Assembly (NCBI GenBank): GCA_030549495.1
Contig: JAUIRK010000536.1
Location: 682,001 to 746,000, forward strand
Length of the DNA: 64,000 nucleotides
Reading direction: 5' to 3'
From: Nectonema munidae
Lineage: Eukaryota; Nematomorpha; Nectonematoida; Nectonematidae
Shown here: in pieces, positions 11,654 to 25,417 of the stretch
How the letters are laid out: every line of letters begins with the position of its first letter
How positions within the stretch are numbered: position 1 is the first letter of the stretch
Notes under the pieces: generated by a model
The model's input: only the letters and a program-made list of their open reading frames with translations
Database searches by the model: none
What the model was told of the DNA's origin: nothing
Program-made: the position numbers and the translations under genes

Positions 11654-14600
11654 TATAACCATTGTAGTTTTGTTTACTCATTATACACACAGTTATTATA
11701 TTATCAGACATCAAAAGAAATTATAGAAGGAAATTTCTTAGTATATGCATTGGAATATTCAGTGAAAAAATGACCTCTTCTTTTTCTCAAAATACTTCTG
11801 TTCTGGATCCATTTGAATGGATACGTGTATATTTACCTAGATCTAAATGATTTTATTCAACGTATTTTACCTGTTTAAAAAGAGAACAAGGATTTTCCAT
11901 TTTGAAGTAAAATTCAAAATATTGAGATAACACGAATAGTTTTGAAAAATAATCTTTCTTTGAACAATTAATTTCGGTGTACAACTAACACCGTTTTCAA
12001 GTTGGAAAAAGAAATACTGAAAAAGTGAAAGTATAATGGGGTATAAATATATAGATGGAGAAAAATGAAGATAAAAGCTTTAAATGTGTCGCTTTTACCT
12101 AACATAAATGAATAAATTGATAAGGTTGATGATTATATTAGAATTGATAACAAGAAAGAAAGAAATTTATTAGCGTACACATGTTTGTTGTTAAATAACA
12201 ATCAAAGTATTTCAAAAATTACAAATTATTATTAAAAATAAGTAAAAACAGTTTGTGTAGCTTGGCCCACACAAAGACTAATCAAAATCGCTACTGTGTG
12301 TAACCATTTCATACATAAAATCATTTTACAAAATTCCAACATTTATTTAATAAGTTTACTTATATATATGGAAAATTTGTATAAACAGATATTTAATAAA
12401 TGATATAAGATACATTGACATATTATATAGAAAAAAAATGCTAAATCCATAGGATGTTTTGTTTTGAATGTGATGTATGAAATTAAAAAGTGAACAGGAA
12501 AAGGAATTTGCTAGAGTATATGGCTGACCATATGGCTCTGATGATTTGTTTTTGATGCAGCTTTTAAAAATGTTTTATTTAATTGCGCTACTTCTATGAA
12601 ATTAATATTTTCAGTGTTTTCTAATAAATCTATGATTTTGTGCCATATGTCTTGTTTGCATTTTTTTGATTTAAGCTCTGGATGAAAGTAACTAAATTTT
12701 GCTCTAGTATACTTCATAAATCATAATTAAACCTTAGTTTATTCGAGCAGTCTATTGGAAAGAAACCTTGAATAATATCGTGGTAAAAACTCATTAATTT
12801 ATACTTATAGATGTCCTATAGAATTTACTGCTGCTATGTGCATTATATTTCAGATTTAAGGCTAATCTGAATATATTTTTTTTCAAAATAAATATTCTAT
12901 TAAGATTAACGTGTCCCCAATTTACTAGAGAATAAAACTGGTAAAACCAAGGATTTATACGCAATAGTTTTTATTTTTACAGGAAGATGATTCTCAATGC
13001 TCAACACAATTTAAAAACTTTGTTGAGATTCGAAGAAAATAATTTTTAACAATGTTTTTTACAACAAAAATCTCTGTTTCGATCAAGAAGAGGTAGAAGA
13101 ATAAAGAAGGCGATAAAACTGAGAACTACTTGCTTGCAAGATGTAATTAAAATTAAATAGAAATTGTTGATAAATGTAGAAGCAATATTCAAATAAAAAC
13201 ATTAGAAATTTGTGATCATTAATACAGAAAAAGTACTTTAAAATTCTTCTCTTTTTAAAAGAAAAATCCTGCTAAAATTCCTAGAATTCTGTTGTAAAAT
13301 CTTCTGCTTTAAGACAAAATCTTTAAAAAATTGCAAGTATTTCGTTTTGACTAAAAAAAATCGACATGTATGAAAAACACGTGTGTGTCAGTAATAGTTT
13401 TATCTTAAATCTTTTTATATTTTATTTTTAATATAATTTTTAAGTTTAATTTCATTATATTCTTTTTTTAATTTTTTTTAAATCGATAAAATTTGTTGAT
13501 TTTTTGTTATTTTGTCCGCCTTTAATTAATGGCTTCTCATTCGAATGTAATTTTTTTATTTTATTAAATTTAATTGATTTCCTGTAAATCTATAATTAAA
13601 AGTTAAGATTATAAATTTAGTAAAATAATAACTTTTGTGTTACTGTAAATTTCTTCATTAAAAATTTTAAATCCGTTTGGACCTTTATGTATTTTTATTT
13701 ATTATATGTATTGGATATCTTTTTGGATTCAATGCTCTAAAATAAAAAATAAATAAATTTTTCCCCTTTGCTATATTATAAGTTTTAATTCCATTATGGA
13801 TGCAATTGTTATATTAATTATTATTTTTCAATGCTATTTTCATATTCAATTATTTTATATATTTTCCTTCCATTTGATTTCTCTTACCATTTCTTGATTA
13901 TAAATAAAATCTTAATTTAAAAAAAATTAAATTTGTTTTACTTAGTAATCCCTAATAATTAATCTGTTTCAACTTATTTATTTAAAGTACTTTTTCATAT
14001 ATCACTTCTAAAATCTGATATATAATCCTTTTTGATATTGTTTGTTCTTATTTAATGCTTTATCAAAAAAAAGTAATACTCGATTTGGATCATCTTAAGA
14101 ATTGTCACTAAACGACAATGCAGTCACTATTCTAAATATTTAGCGACTCACTTTTTATAATTTTTCGACTCCAGCCGCACTTACTTGTAATTTTACCGCT
14201 TGGAATCCATTTATGTAATTTTTTTAATACTAATGACTCCACATATTTATAATTGTGCAACATGCACTTTCTGTTTCAAATATTATAAGTCTCCAGCTTT
14301 AAATTATGTAAAATTGATTTAGAAACATCAGTTATAAATTACTTACTCACTAGTTAGTTTTCAATCTATAATAATTGATGTTAAAAGTGTGATGATGACA
14401 TGTATGTATCATATATCAAGGTCGTTTGTGAATGTCGTTTTTAGATAGTCATGGAAAGATGTTTGGAAGGTTATTTGTAGTTTAGTGTATTTCTTACATT
14501 TTCTTCAAAATATTTTAAAATTATTGTCTATAACCTTTTTATCTAAGCCAAAACAATAGCGTTCGAAAACTAAATTTATCGGGTATTATTTTTTCAAAGG

Positions 14601-15329
14601 TATTTGCTCTAAAATTTTTTTTTTCCAAAAACAACTTTCTACTTACAAATTGAGCTTTGTTCTTTTACAAAGTATTTGGGTAACGAAAATAGTTCATTCT
14701 TTAATTTTATTGAATTTTTCAACCTTTTTCTATGAATTGTAAAAATAAAACGTTACATTAAAATGATAAGCGTGTGTAGCCTTTTTGCAACGTGAGGCAC
14801 TAAAGAGAGTCTATGCATTTATTTTTTAATCTAACATTTATGAATATAACCCATTTTTAAAATCGTGGTTAAACAAATAAATTTGAAATATCAATAAAAT
14901 TTGCATTCTTCCACGTCAGCGCTTCATAACGTTTTTTTGCACCGACCCAAAAATTTCTTCAAATAAAAAGGACGAACCTGGGTATAATTTTTTTTTGTTT
15001 TTTCAGTTTTTAAAAAATGCAGTAATATAAAACGGGCGCACATCGAATTTGGCTCTAAAATAATTTGAGCCATTGCACCGAGTTTTAACTCTTCATTACT
15101 TATATTAATGTCTCCTTTATTATCATTTCTATAAACTATATTCTTTACTAGCATTTCTTTAAGGATCAATGGAAGACTAGTGTCTCATAAAATAATCCTT
15201 TGAGGATAAGAATATTTAAGACTTCTTTCTTTTTCAGTGAAATAATAATTTAATTTTTAAGTCATTTTAAAGACTATTTTTTTATATATAACTTTTATAA
15301 AAAGGACGCGTTCTTTCAAATTTTTTCAT
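11654..15329. other. AT-rich stretch with two weak ORFs
   Basis: There is no recognised gene. The minus-strand ORF at 12511-12717 includes FSYFHPELKSKKCKQDIWHKIIDLL. It faintly resembles Myb/SANT-like trihelix proteins linked to Harbinger transposons and zeste, but is too short to claim. The minus-strand ORF at 14924-15169 includes ISNEELKLGAMAQIILEPNS, looks protein-like in composition and is not identified; it may be an exon or repeat fragment. Around 14150-14300 there are diffuse GACTCC/GGAGTC words, possibly a very old copy of the repeat seen at 49531-49812. Confidence 0.4.
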
Positions 15330-15333
15330 TTAA

Positions 15334-17382
15334 CACTAGAAGTACCAAAGATTTTTTATACCTAAAAAGACAATGTGGTCAAATTGACCACTCTGTATAA
15401 CTTATCCAAAATTTGAAAATTAGAACTATTTTATTTAAAAATAATAATAAAAAAACAATAAAAACGCCTAACAGCTATTACATATAATTAACTTCTTTTT
15501 TATGCATTTACCACATGCCATTTTTCCACACTTTTTGCACTTTTCAGTAGTTTTATTTTTACAGCGTTTTGTTTGGCACAGTTTTCTGGTTGATGAAGAT
15601 AACATTTTGTCGTCATTCAAAGAAAAGTCCGAATCACTATTGCATATTTCAACTTGATCTTTAACTAACTCTTCAATAAGATTCATAATAAATTGGCGTC
15701 TTGATATAGAAGATTTATTTATTTTCTTGTAAAGTATATAAGAATTTACCACGGCTAAATCTAAAACATTGAAAAAAGGGCTAATGGCCATCTTCTAACT
15801 CCTGCTTTTGAAGTGTATAACTTTGTCATCTGGTCAACTATATCTACACCATACTTTGTTGAGTTATAAAACAAAATTGTTTCAGGCTTTTTTTATTATC
15901 TTGCAAAATTTTTATTGTTTTAGTATGAAGAGAACTCAAAATCAACACCATTTTGTTTTCTTTTGCTTTATACGCTGTAAGAGAAATGTTTTCATTGCAA
16001 TAAAAAAATTTTGAAGAAAATTTAGGCATTTTATTAGGCTTGTGCTTCAAAAGTTCAGGAATTTCTTTCCTATTCAGCTTTATAGTTCCAACCAAACTTG
16101 TTTTTTTTTCAAGCAGTTTTTCGCACAAACTTTTGGAAGTAAAATAGTTGTCACAAGTTACATTGTAACCTTTATTATACAGTTTGGATTGTTCAAGCAA
16201 TTTATCCACTACATAATGACCAAGTTGAAGATTTCTTCTATCTTCATCTTTTCCAAGATAAGGAAATCCACCACAAACATACTTTGATTCAACCTCAACA
16301 AGTAGCCAAAACTTTATGCCAAATTTATCTGGCTTGGATGGTAGGTATTGAGTAAAAGGGCACCTTGCTTTAGTAGGAAAAAGCTGTTCATCCACGCTCA
16401 AATAACAGTCAGGTGTATATGAGAGAATAAATTTTCTATAAAGATATTCCAAATATCGGAAAAAAGTGCAAATTTATCATTCTCAAGTCTTTTATTACGA
16501 TCGCTTTTCATATCAAACCTAGATATTTCATAATTCTTTTCATACTTTAAACGTGACATAGTGTTTGAGAAAAATTGACCCCCATTTTTTTGACCAAAAA
16601 GACTTGAGAGGGTAATTTTTACCCCTAAAACGCCGCGCAATATTAAAGTGATAAATTTGTCAATATCGTGCAAATCAATTTTCCAGTCATTTTCAAAATT
16701 TTTAGCTTCAAAGTTAGTACATTTTTGTATGTGTCGCAACATGTTCTCTGAAATTATACATCGAAAAGCTGAAACAAAACTTTTATCAATATTACGAAGA
16801 GAATAATTTGTTGGACCAGATTTTACTTTGAAAACATTTTGTTGTTGTTTACGTCCATGTTCATCAGAGCAAGAAATTTCTGACCAAATTGTTCCATCTT
16901 TTCCAATCATATCATTATTATTTTGAAAGGCTACTTCTTCGGTTTCTAAGTTATTTGATGAATCTTCTGAAGTGAAAGAAGTCTCTAAATTAGGAGAGTT
17001 TCTTCATCGCTTTCGCTGGAGAGAAAATCTGAACCAGAATTATCTTCCTCGAGACTACGAATGAATAACAACGCGTTTGCAGAGGCTTTCTTTATACTTA
17101 GGAAGAGGCATTGAATAAAAATATTAAAAATGAATTAAAAAGGAAAGAACTGAAAACAAATGTTTGATTGATGAGATGTCAAAATGACACTTTGTCTTTT
17201 TAGGTATGTTAGTCTCTGACAGAAAATTCATAAATGTTTTGAAGAACAATGTATTAAAAACATAGTATAATTATATATATTAAAAGTCACAAAGTGACTG
17301 ATGATTTAATTGTTGGATTCTATATAAATTTATTGATTAAAAAGTACGATGTGGTCATTTTGACCACTTTGTCTTTCTAGTG
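15334..17382 (-). mobile_element. piggyBac element with both ends and TTAA target duplication
   Basis: TTAA flanks the element at 15330-15333 and 17383-17386. Each end starts CACTAGAA, read inward. Close behind lies a 17-bp palindrome: GTGGTCAAATTGACCAC at 15375-15391 and GTGGTCATTTTGACCAC at 17351-17367. The left end has about 26 bp more between tip and palindrome than the right end, like the asymmetric ends of canonical piggyBac. A third, internal copy of the palindrome with its AAAAAGACA flank lies near 17164-17215. The total of 2049 bp suits a single transposase gene. The ends look intact and could in principle be bound by a related transposase; its own gene is broken. Confidence 0.9.
15468..17060 (-). 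pseudogene. piggyBac transposase, disabled by several frame changes
   Basis: Read on the minus strand from about 17060. The N-terminus is acidic (SLEEDNSGSDF, then SESDEE). The block at 16398-16910 contains NMLRHIQKCTNFEAKNF, LILRGVLGVKI and RFDMKSDRNKRLENDKF. The block at 15844-16452 contains YLSVDEQLFPTKARCPF, SKPDKFGIKFWLLVEVES, and NVTCDNYFTSKSLCEKLL. Next come GVDIVDQMTKLYTS (about 15828-15850) and the C-terminal Cys-rich domain CKNKTTEKCKKCGKMACGKC (15468-15600). All three expected catalytic Asps (VDEQL, CDNYF, GVDIVDQ) are present. About four frame changes are needed: near 16970, 16440, 15880 and 15785. The Cys-rich domain is known in this family to help bind the transposon ends. Good preservation of all landmarks suggests a recent loss of function. 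Confidence 0.85.
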
Positions 17383-17445
17383 TTAAATCATTAAAAAATT
17401 CGAGCGAATTATTTTTTTCAAATGTTTTAGGAAATATTCAATAGA

Positions 17446-17640
17446 CCAGGGTTACTAAGTCTAGGTTGGAGTTGCTGGAGTCGGAGTCAGTTCGTTTCTA
17501 ATAAAATTTAGGAGAAAGTAATTTTTCATGTATATTTTAAATAATTAAAATAAAGTTTTTTTGTAAGCGTATGGAGTGCCCCTTTTTAGTAACGGGTGGA
17601 ATTAAATTGATCAAGTTTGGAGTATTTAGTGTTAGGAATT
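17446..17640. repeat. GTCGGAGTC-type dispersed repeat, degenerate copy
   Basis: It starts CAGGGTTACTAAGTC and carries GGAGTTGCTGGAGTCGGAGT, then CTAATAAAATTTAGGAG. The same words occur at 49531-49812 (AGTCGGATATTT, CTAATAAAATTTTGAAGTAGGAGTCC) and 44906-45056, which marks a CAGGGTTGC-ended MITE family. Confidence 0.55.
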
Positions 17641-17644
17641 TCTA

Positions 17645-17740
17645 AGTAAGAAGACAGATGGTAAGGGTAGTCACGATCAGGAATCGAACCCATACCATCT
17701 GGATCGACACCCTACTGTCCCACCACTTTGCCAACTTTCT
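17645..17740 (-). repeat. tRNA-derived SINE-like fragment
   Basis: Read on the minus strand it contains a B box, GGTTCGATTCC, preceded by GTGGGACAGTAGGGTGTCGA, which resembles the D-arm/A-box half of a tRNA. No intact cloverleaf can be drawn. A related stretch (ACAGATGRTAAGGRTAGTCACGA) recurs at 31514-31545, so this is a dispersed tRNA-derived copy rather than a tRNA gene. Confidence 0.55.
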
Positions 17741-19232
17741 CTCTTTCTGTTTTCTCTTTCTGCGCAATAAGTGCAAACGCAATAAGTTTTCTTTCAGTCA
17801 TATATCGCTTTCTTCATTTTCACGCCCTACTAGTCAAATACAATTGATAAGCGCTACTCATTAACTTGCAAAATCCCTCTTTCAAATGCATTCAGAATTA
17901 AAAGAATGATATGTGTGTGTGTGTTGTGTTTTGTGTGACTAGCACAAGTAATTGATAAATAAATATCAAATTTTCCGAGTTGTAATAATCTTTTTATTCC
18001 TTTCCAAACATCATTTGCATCTAATTAAATTTTTTGAGAAGAGATTTAGAGGAAAGAAAATGAATAGATAAGAAACATGAGCTATTGAATGAAAGCAATT
18101 TAAGGCAATCAACATCACTAAAAATATCCATCATTGCAAGCATCGTCATCAACAACTACCACAGATGTAAGCATGTATACATATACTCCACACAATTGAT
18201 TGCAAAACAAATGTCAAAGCTGGCTGCTAAATCCAATATTTAATTAAAAAATCTTTTTACTATGTCTAGTTGCACTGTCAAAATCTTTGCAAAAGGATAT
18301 ATCGATGATTCTTTTTGAGTGAAAGCATAATCTTCATGTCTAAGCTCTTTAATTATTTATGCATGCAATGATAGTCGAGCTTAGGATCAATTCTAGAGTT
18401 AAATTTCTAATAGATGCATTCAACTGTAGAATCATTCAGCGTTTAACTCGCAAGACCATTACTGGCTTTTTACTCCATGGTGTTTTTGAATTTAAAAATC
18501 GTTCAAAATAATATATCTAGTTCCCTCGAAAAATACCAAAAAGAAAAGGAGTATACGATGTCCTAATTTGAGAAATTGCTGAGGAGTATAGATGTCCTAA
18601 TCGAGATATATTTCTTTAGATGGCGTTAATCAAAATTACGATGAAATCTTTATAGTCAAGAAGGATAATGAAAAAATTCAGTATTAGATCTGATATGTGT
18701 TCTTATAAAAAGATAATATTTTTATGTAACTTGTTCTCAACTTTTCATTTTATTATACACTTAATTCAGAAATAGAGTGAAGTGAAATAGAGTCTATAGA
18801 GTTACCAAGATGCAAATAACAAAAACCTCTCGAAGTTCACACTCGTTCCATTGTTGAGGATTGTTCTTCATACCCATAAAAAGTTAGGCTACCATCATCC
18901 AACGGGGTGTCAACACTATTAGTGCTCGTAACATTCAAATCTCACAAAGTTTGAGAGATTAACCTCTAATAAAATATTTTCTACCCACCTTTTTGATGCT
19001 TGGGAATTTACTAGGACAGTTTTTCCTAGATATTAGCCAACTATTGTTGCACTCTATAATCTATATAACTACTTTGAATACGATGCCCATATATTAGGAC
19101 AGGCTTCTTCAACCCAGGGTCCATGAGAAAAATGATATGGACGCTTTACTTTTCAACAGACTTCAAAACGTAAACGTTTTTGAATGTAAGGAAAATAACA
19201 ACAAATATCTCACTAATATTTGAATTATTTAG
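17741..19232. other. AT-rich intergenic stretch with a short (GT)n
   Basis: It holds a short GT run at 17911-17924 and otherwise no recognised gene or repeat. The block around 18840-19100 has mixed composition like old transposon debris but is unassigned. Confidence 0.45.
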
Positions 19233-19398
19233 CACAGGGGCTTCATCTTCAATCTTTGGAAGGGGGGGGGGGTAAATTTTTTATTATATAATTTTCAAAA
19301 TTATAAAAGAATTTTTGTCGAATATCTTCAATCTTTGGGGGGCAAATTTTTTTTAATATAATTTTCAAAATTTATAATAAAAGAATTTTTGTCGAATG
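19233..19398. repeat. Local direct duplication with poly-G run
   Basis: Two copies of a segment of about 75 bp, each beginning CATCTTCAATCTTTGG or TATCTTCAATCTTTGG and ending AAGAATTTTTGTCGAAT, lie side by side. The first includes a G run of about 12 at 19260-19271 and the second a shorter G run. It is a local tandem duplication. Confidence 0.8.
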
Positions 19399-19439
19399 AA
19401 CACACCACCATTATTATCCGACATTATACTTGCACTGTA

Positions 19440-20250
19440 AGCTCTCAATCTCATCACAACTAATGACGACCACTTGAAATTTCTTTTTATTGCATTAACC
19501 TTTGGTGGGAAAGAGGAACATAAGTGCTCTGAAGTGTTAGCATCCACTTTTTTAAAGCCCGTCAAGTGAAGCACACGAGTTCGGTAAACAAACTATTGGC
19601 TGAACGATTGCACAAATTCATGTTTGATAAATAACATCTGAATGTTTTTGCAAAATATTAAGTATGGTTTCAAAAGTTTCAAAAAAATATCTGTTGTCAA
19701 AAAGTCGCACAACATAGCAGAGCAGTTGATATTACCTTGCTGCAAAGATATATTGAATGTGCTAAGATTTCATTTTCCTGTCAAACGATACCCTTATAAG
19801 GCTAAAAAGATGTCTGATGATATGTAAAACGTGGTTTTATTGATTCGGAATTCCATTTTCAACTTTTTTGCTCACATTGATGAAATGATGGATGCTGCAA
19901 ATTTATCTCAGCATTGTGTTATATGACAAGAACATGGTAGACAATTTTTTATTTTGCGAAACTCAAAAATACAACAACTGCAAGAAAAACATTTGCCAAA
20001 GTGATCAATTTTTTTACAGCACATGGTATTAAGTCTGAATCTGACTAAGGAAAAATCTCCAGATGTAATTGGTACCCAGTGCGCCGAACCATAAAACCAT
20101 ACCAGATGAGTTGAAAAATGTTTTGAATGAAGTAATTAAACAGTGTATTTCATTAAAGCAAATCAACTCTTGTTTGTTTTCAGATTTGAAAAACTTGCTG
20201 AACTCAAACATGAGGTGGCTTTCCAAAGGAAAATTTTCCAAGTGATACTA
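19440..20250 (+). pseudogene. hAT transposase relic of the ZBED5/SCAND3-like type
   Basis: On the + strand the blocks appear in family order: KCSEVLASTFLKPVK (about 19515-19565, like the CFEVLxxxSMKPSKL block after the BED finger), SHNIAEQLILPCCKDIL (about 19700-19755), QHCVI (19911-19925, like THCVIHRE), then DELKNVLNEVIKQC and NSNMRWLSKGKF (20105-20240). Many stops, frame changes and internal deletions separate them, and the catalytic region is largely gone. ZBED5-type proteins are hAT-derived. This copy is an old, dead relic with no recognised terminal repeats. Confidence 0.65.
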
Positions 20251-20342
20251 TGGAAATAAATCTTTATTATTGTAAAATAATAATCTAAAAAAAAATTATA
20301 ATATCTAAATAATAAATTTCTAAAAATTTTATTTTTAGAAAT

Positions 20343-20470
20343 ATCTTTATGCCTCCTTATTGTCTTTTGCCAGTTATTGAAACGGGTGGTCACAGTCTAC
20401 CTGTATGGTCTATAAGATATGCTATACTCTAACCAAGTGAAGATTTTATACTGTGACTAAAAATGATCTC
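20343..20470 (+). repeat. Dispersed repeat, copy 1 (partner at 61943-62065)
   Basis: About 125 bp here and at 61943-62065 align almost throughout, in the same orientation, 41.6 kb apart. Shared words include CTTTATGCCTCCTTATTGTC, CCAGTTATTGAAACG, GGTCACAGTCTACCTGTAT, GATATGCTATACTCTAACCA and GACTAAAAATGATCTCTT. The family is unidentified, and both copies are abrupt at their edges. Confidence 0.8.
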
Positions 20471-20595
20471 TTATGTAAATCTTTAAGGAGCTTAATTTTT
20501 GGTTGGATCAATTTTATTAGTGTTCTAAGGTTAAACATGCCTTTGTCTTCTAAAGACCATATGGAAAGGGTTGTATTAGAAGACTCATTGTTAAT

Positions 20596-20640
20596 ACAGT
20601 CAGACCTCATTTATCTAACAGCAGATTATTCGACAACCCC
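20596..20640. mobile_element. Single pogo/Tigger-like terminal repeat
   Basis: TACAGTCAGACCTCATTTAT and the following bases fit the TA-CAGTxxxACCTC...TTAT consensus of pogo/Tigger ends. No inverted partner was seen nearby, so this is one end of a truncated copy or a solo remnant. Confidence 0.4.
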
Positions 20641-22550
<1,910 letters not shown>

Positions 22551-23110
22551 TGAGCTAGAACAGCTAGAGAGCGAGTTTGCAGGTTGTGGATAGTGGAACC
22601 GCCATCAGATATGGTGGTGGGATGCGACATAAGCCAGCTTAGCTTGATAAGCAGCCCCGAATAAACAGCAACGACATAACGAGAAGGAGTAGTAGATTGG
22701 GTGACTCCTTTCTACAAGTTAACCCATTTAGGACCAATGTTCCTATTTTGGAACATAAGTAATTTCATCTTCGTCTGCTTTTTTCAATGACTTTGAATAT
22801 AAATCGTCTGCGTTTTTTTAGATATCTTCTGCTTTGCTTGGTCTTAAATGGGTTAAAATGCTCCATGTTCATGACGTTGTCGTGACAAGGCGAGTAAGGC
22901 CGCCTTCAAATAAGCGTAGTTAGTGCTGCCTTGCAGTTGTCAAATTAGACAAAGGCTAGGCCCGTAGCATACAATTACTGCGTGTAAGAGAACTGGAGAC
23001 CTCACCACGTAATATCTCCAAGAATAACCATGGTAAACTAGAAAACAAACTCTGGCGCTCCATGCTTCTCCACGTCCAAATGGACACGGCACTTTGAATA
23101 AATAAAAAAT
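22551..23110. repeat. GC-richer dispersed-element debris
   Basis: This block is clearly less AT-rich than its surroundings, with sharp edges near 22550 and 23100. It contains tRNA-like phrases but no intact B box, and is interrupted by the TTAA MITE at 22723-22852. Similar composition is seen at 31250-32080 and 32640-33480. I infer decayed mobile-element sequence, family unknown. Confidence 0.4.
22723..22852. mobile_element. TTAA-flanked MITE, 130 bp (copy A)
   Basis: TTAA lies on both sides (22719-22722 and 22853-22856). Terminal inverted repeats are CCCATTTAGGACCAA and TTGGTCTTAAATGGG. Just inside the left end is an 18-bp hairpin, TGTTCCTATTTTGGAACA (22738-22755). The middle has two CGTCTGC words and one TTCTGC word. 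Length and layout match copy B at 27858-27987 exactly. TTAA duplication and CCC-type ends suggest a non-autonomous piggyBac-superfamily element. Confidence 0.85.
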
Positions 23111-23379
23111 ATTGCACATCATTTAAAAATAATAAAAAATTATTAAACTATACTTGTTTATTTGAGCTATACAATTTAATCATAATTAACCACATCACAA
23201 AAACTAACTATAAAATTAAGCATATATTTTTTAATGATTAGATTTATTAAATATATCGGGGGCAGTTGTCTGCGTTGCAATTATCCTAGGAGGCAATTGT
23301 CCGGTTTGCCAAATATTTGATAATTCGTTTTATACTTTATAAATCATTTTATGTTAAATTACGTAGGCAAGGTTATCGA

Positions 23380-23560
23380 TTTTTTTGTATTGTGAATGCT
23401 CACCCTCCAAAAGAATAGGAGGGACCTGGGAGGGGGGGGGGACTAGTTCTAGATGTTCTGTATTAGCAGGAGGGGTAAAAATCACGACAGGGTAGGGGAG
23501 GGGTTCAAAAACTTTAAAATTTTGGTGTGCGTCATTTATGTGTGATCTCATATGGTATAG
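23380..23560. repeat. G-rich dispersed repeat related to 1306-1440
   Basis: It contains G runs, including one of about 10-11 near 23434, and the words GGAGGGACC and GGAGGGG, with an edge GTGCGTCATTTATGTG. Read on the other strand it parallels the block at 1306-1440 (CAAAATTTTAAA followed by CCCCTCC runs). It is a short dispersed element of unknown class. Confidence 0.5.
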
Positions 23561-24049
23561 TTTAAGTTGTATAAATACTGGTTGAAAAAACCTCGCCTTA
23601 GAGTTATTATAAAAGGTAAATTGATAAACTCATCAAAAATCTTTTGGTATTTTAAATTGTGCAATCAGAAAACAGTGATATAAACCAATATGACATATAT
23701 AAGTATATGTCAGAATTAAAAACAAAGTTTTCTTTAAATATTTCCTCCTCCATTTTCCATGTCCACGTAACTAACTAACATGCCTTTTATAAAATACTTA
23801 AAATATTTCGCAGACTGAGACACAGCGAAGCTTACTGAAATATAAACTAGGCATAGTCTAATTCTGAATTTATATTTTGAATAGTGTAAAAGACGAGCTT
23901 TTGCATATAGTTTCCAAAAATATTATTAATTTTGAAGAATTAAAAAAATTGTAAAATTTTTATTTTAGAACTTACGGCACATTATTACATTTATTCAATC
24001 ATAACATTTATAAGAAAATAAATAGCTTTTTTTATTGAAGTTTTCTGGC
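23561..24049. other. AT-rich stretch, nothing recognised
   Basis: No gene or repeat family can be supported here. Confidence 0.45.
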
Positions 24050-24850
24050 GTTTTGCACCTTGAAGACAACTACTTTTCAGCCTCCACCCTTACTGCATGT
24101 TCAGCACAATTTTGAATGTCAATCAGCGGTTTTTCTAAGCACCAAAAATTTTTAATACTTCGTGTGTGCTTTAGGAAATTTTGGAAGGAAAATTTTTTGT
24201 TTTGTGATCTTATCATTATCTTCTTTGTACTTTTGCTTCCCAAACCAACATGTTGCCCACTCATCGGAAATAAATTGACAAACACTTTTCAGCTCTTCTC
24301 TTTGGCCAGGCTTTAATATGAAAGCAAACAAAGTATATATGGCTTGAGAATTCCATCGAGCATTGCTTCGATTCGATAACTTTATTGCCCAATGCAAAAC
24401 ACTGGGGAAAGTATCATTCTTTTGAAAGTGTTTAGTTTGTTAAAATGAATGATAATTTCATGTCATTTCTACATCCAATTTTTGGCAATGATGTAAAATC
24501 ATTTTAAAAATATGCATCTTTTAGTTCACCATAGTTATTTATTAAAATCGTTTATAAAGTGATATTGAAAATCACATCTTTTAATTTCAGAATACCAACT
24601 CATTCTTCAGTAAAACCACTTGATGCTAATAAAGCCTAATGTTTTTTTGAATTTTGTATTACTGTAATTTGCTGTTCTAAACCTTGCTCTTGTGATAGCA
24701 GATTCAGATCGGGTTGCTACGTTAATTCCATAATAAGCCAGTTGTTTCCAAACTGCTTCTGTTTTCCTTGAAGACAAGCCTTTTTTATTAAACGAACTGC
24801 ACTACAGGTGCTTTGTCTTTTACTTTGATTACCTGGTTGTGATTCTTCAT
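24050..24850 (-). pseudogene. Unidentified transposase-like protein relic
   Basis: On the minus strand, moving from high to low coordinates: TEAVWKQLAYYGINVATRSES (split here as TEAVWKQLAYYG and INVATRSES) and ITRARFRTAN (about 24660-24770), a scrambled stretch, then HWAIKLSNRSNARWNSQAIY, TLFAFILKPGQREELKSVCQ and FISDEWATCWFG (24220-24400). NFWCLEKPLIDIQNCAEHAV (about 24090-24150) follows. The spacing looks like one gene broken by several frame changes. I recall similar multicopy sequences from copepod genomes but cannot name the family. Trp/Cys/His-rich phrases suggest a mobile-element protein rather than a host enzyme. Confidence 0.4.
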
Positions 24851-25028
24851 AAGGCCGCTAATCAGTTTCTTTGATTTCTTCAGATACAAAGCCCATGTAA
24901 TGTGTCTGCAGGTTGAAAAACATTTGTTTAAATCAAAAGATCTCCAATTTTTTTAGGTTATCCACTTCTTTCCACATTTTCAAATTCTTATCGACCCCAG
25001 TCTATAAAGTTAATTGCCATTTAAATAA

Positions 25029-25052
25029 GGGGGGGGGGGGGGGCGGGGAGAA
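25029..25052. repeat. Poly-G tract
   Basis: A run of about 13 G, one C and then more G in AT-rich surroundings. No associated inverted repeats were recognised. Confidence 0.8.
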
Positions 25053-25417
25053 ATTCAATACAGAATCCTGTTTGAATCGGTTTTCTCTCTACTGTTTATG
25101 AATGCATTTTTCAGAAAGTGCTACATTCGAAATCCAAAATTGAAAGATTTCCTATAAAAATAGTTATGACCTTTAAAAAAAGGTATAAAATATAGTGTAC
25201 ATAATTATATTTTTGAAAAACTACAACAAAATAAGCCTTGAAAAATCCTCCCTGAAAAGTTTAAACTCATTTTATGAACACAGTTTACATCTATTACAGT
25301 AAGTGTATAGATTAGTAATGTATAAATACAGTTATGTCTTATAAGAAATATAAGACAGTTTTTATTTTATTTGTTGTTTCAAAATTGGTGAACAATTTAC
25401 TTTCGATTCTCGGATCG

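Noticed and set aside
17645-17740. A tRNA gene on the minus strand
   Set aside because: The B box is good, but the acceptor and anticodon stems do not pair and a related fragment exists at 31514, so it is a SINE-like copy.
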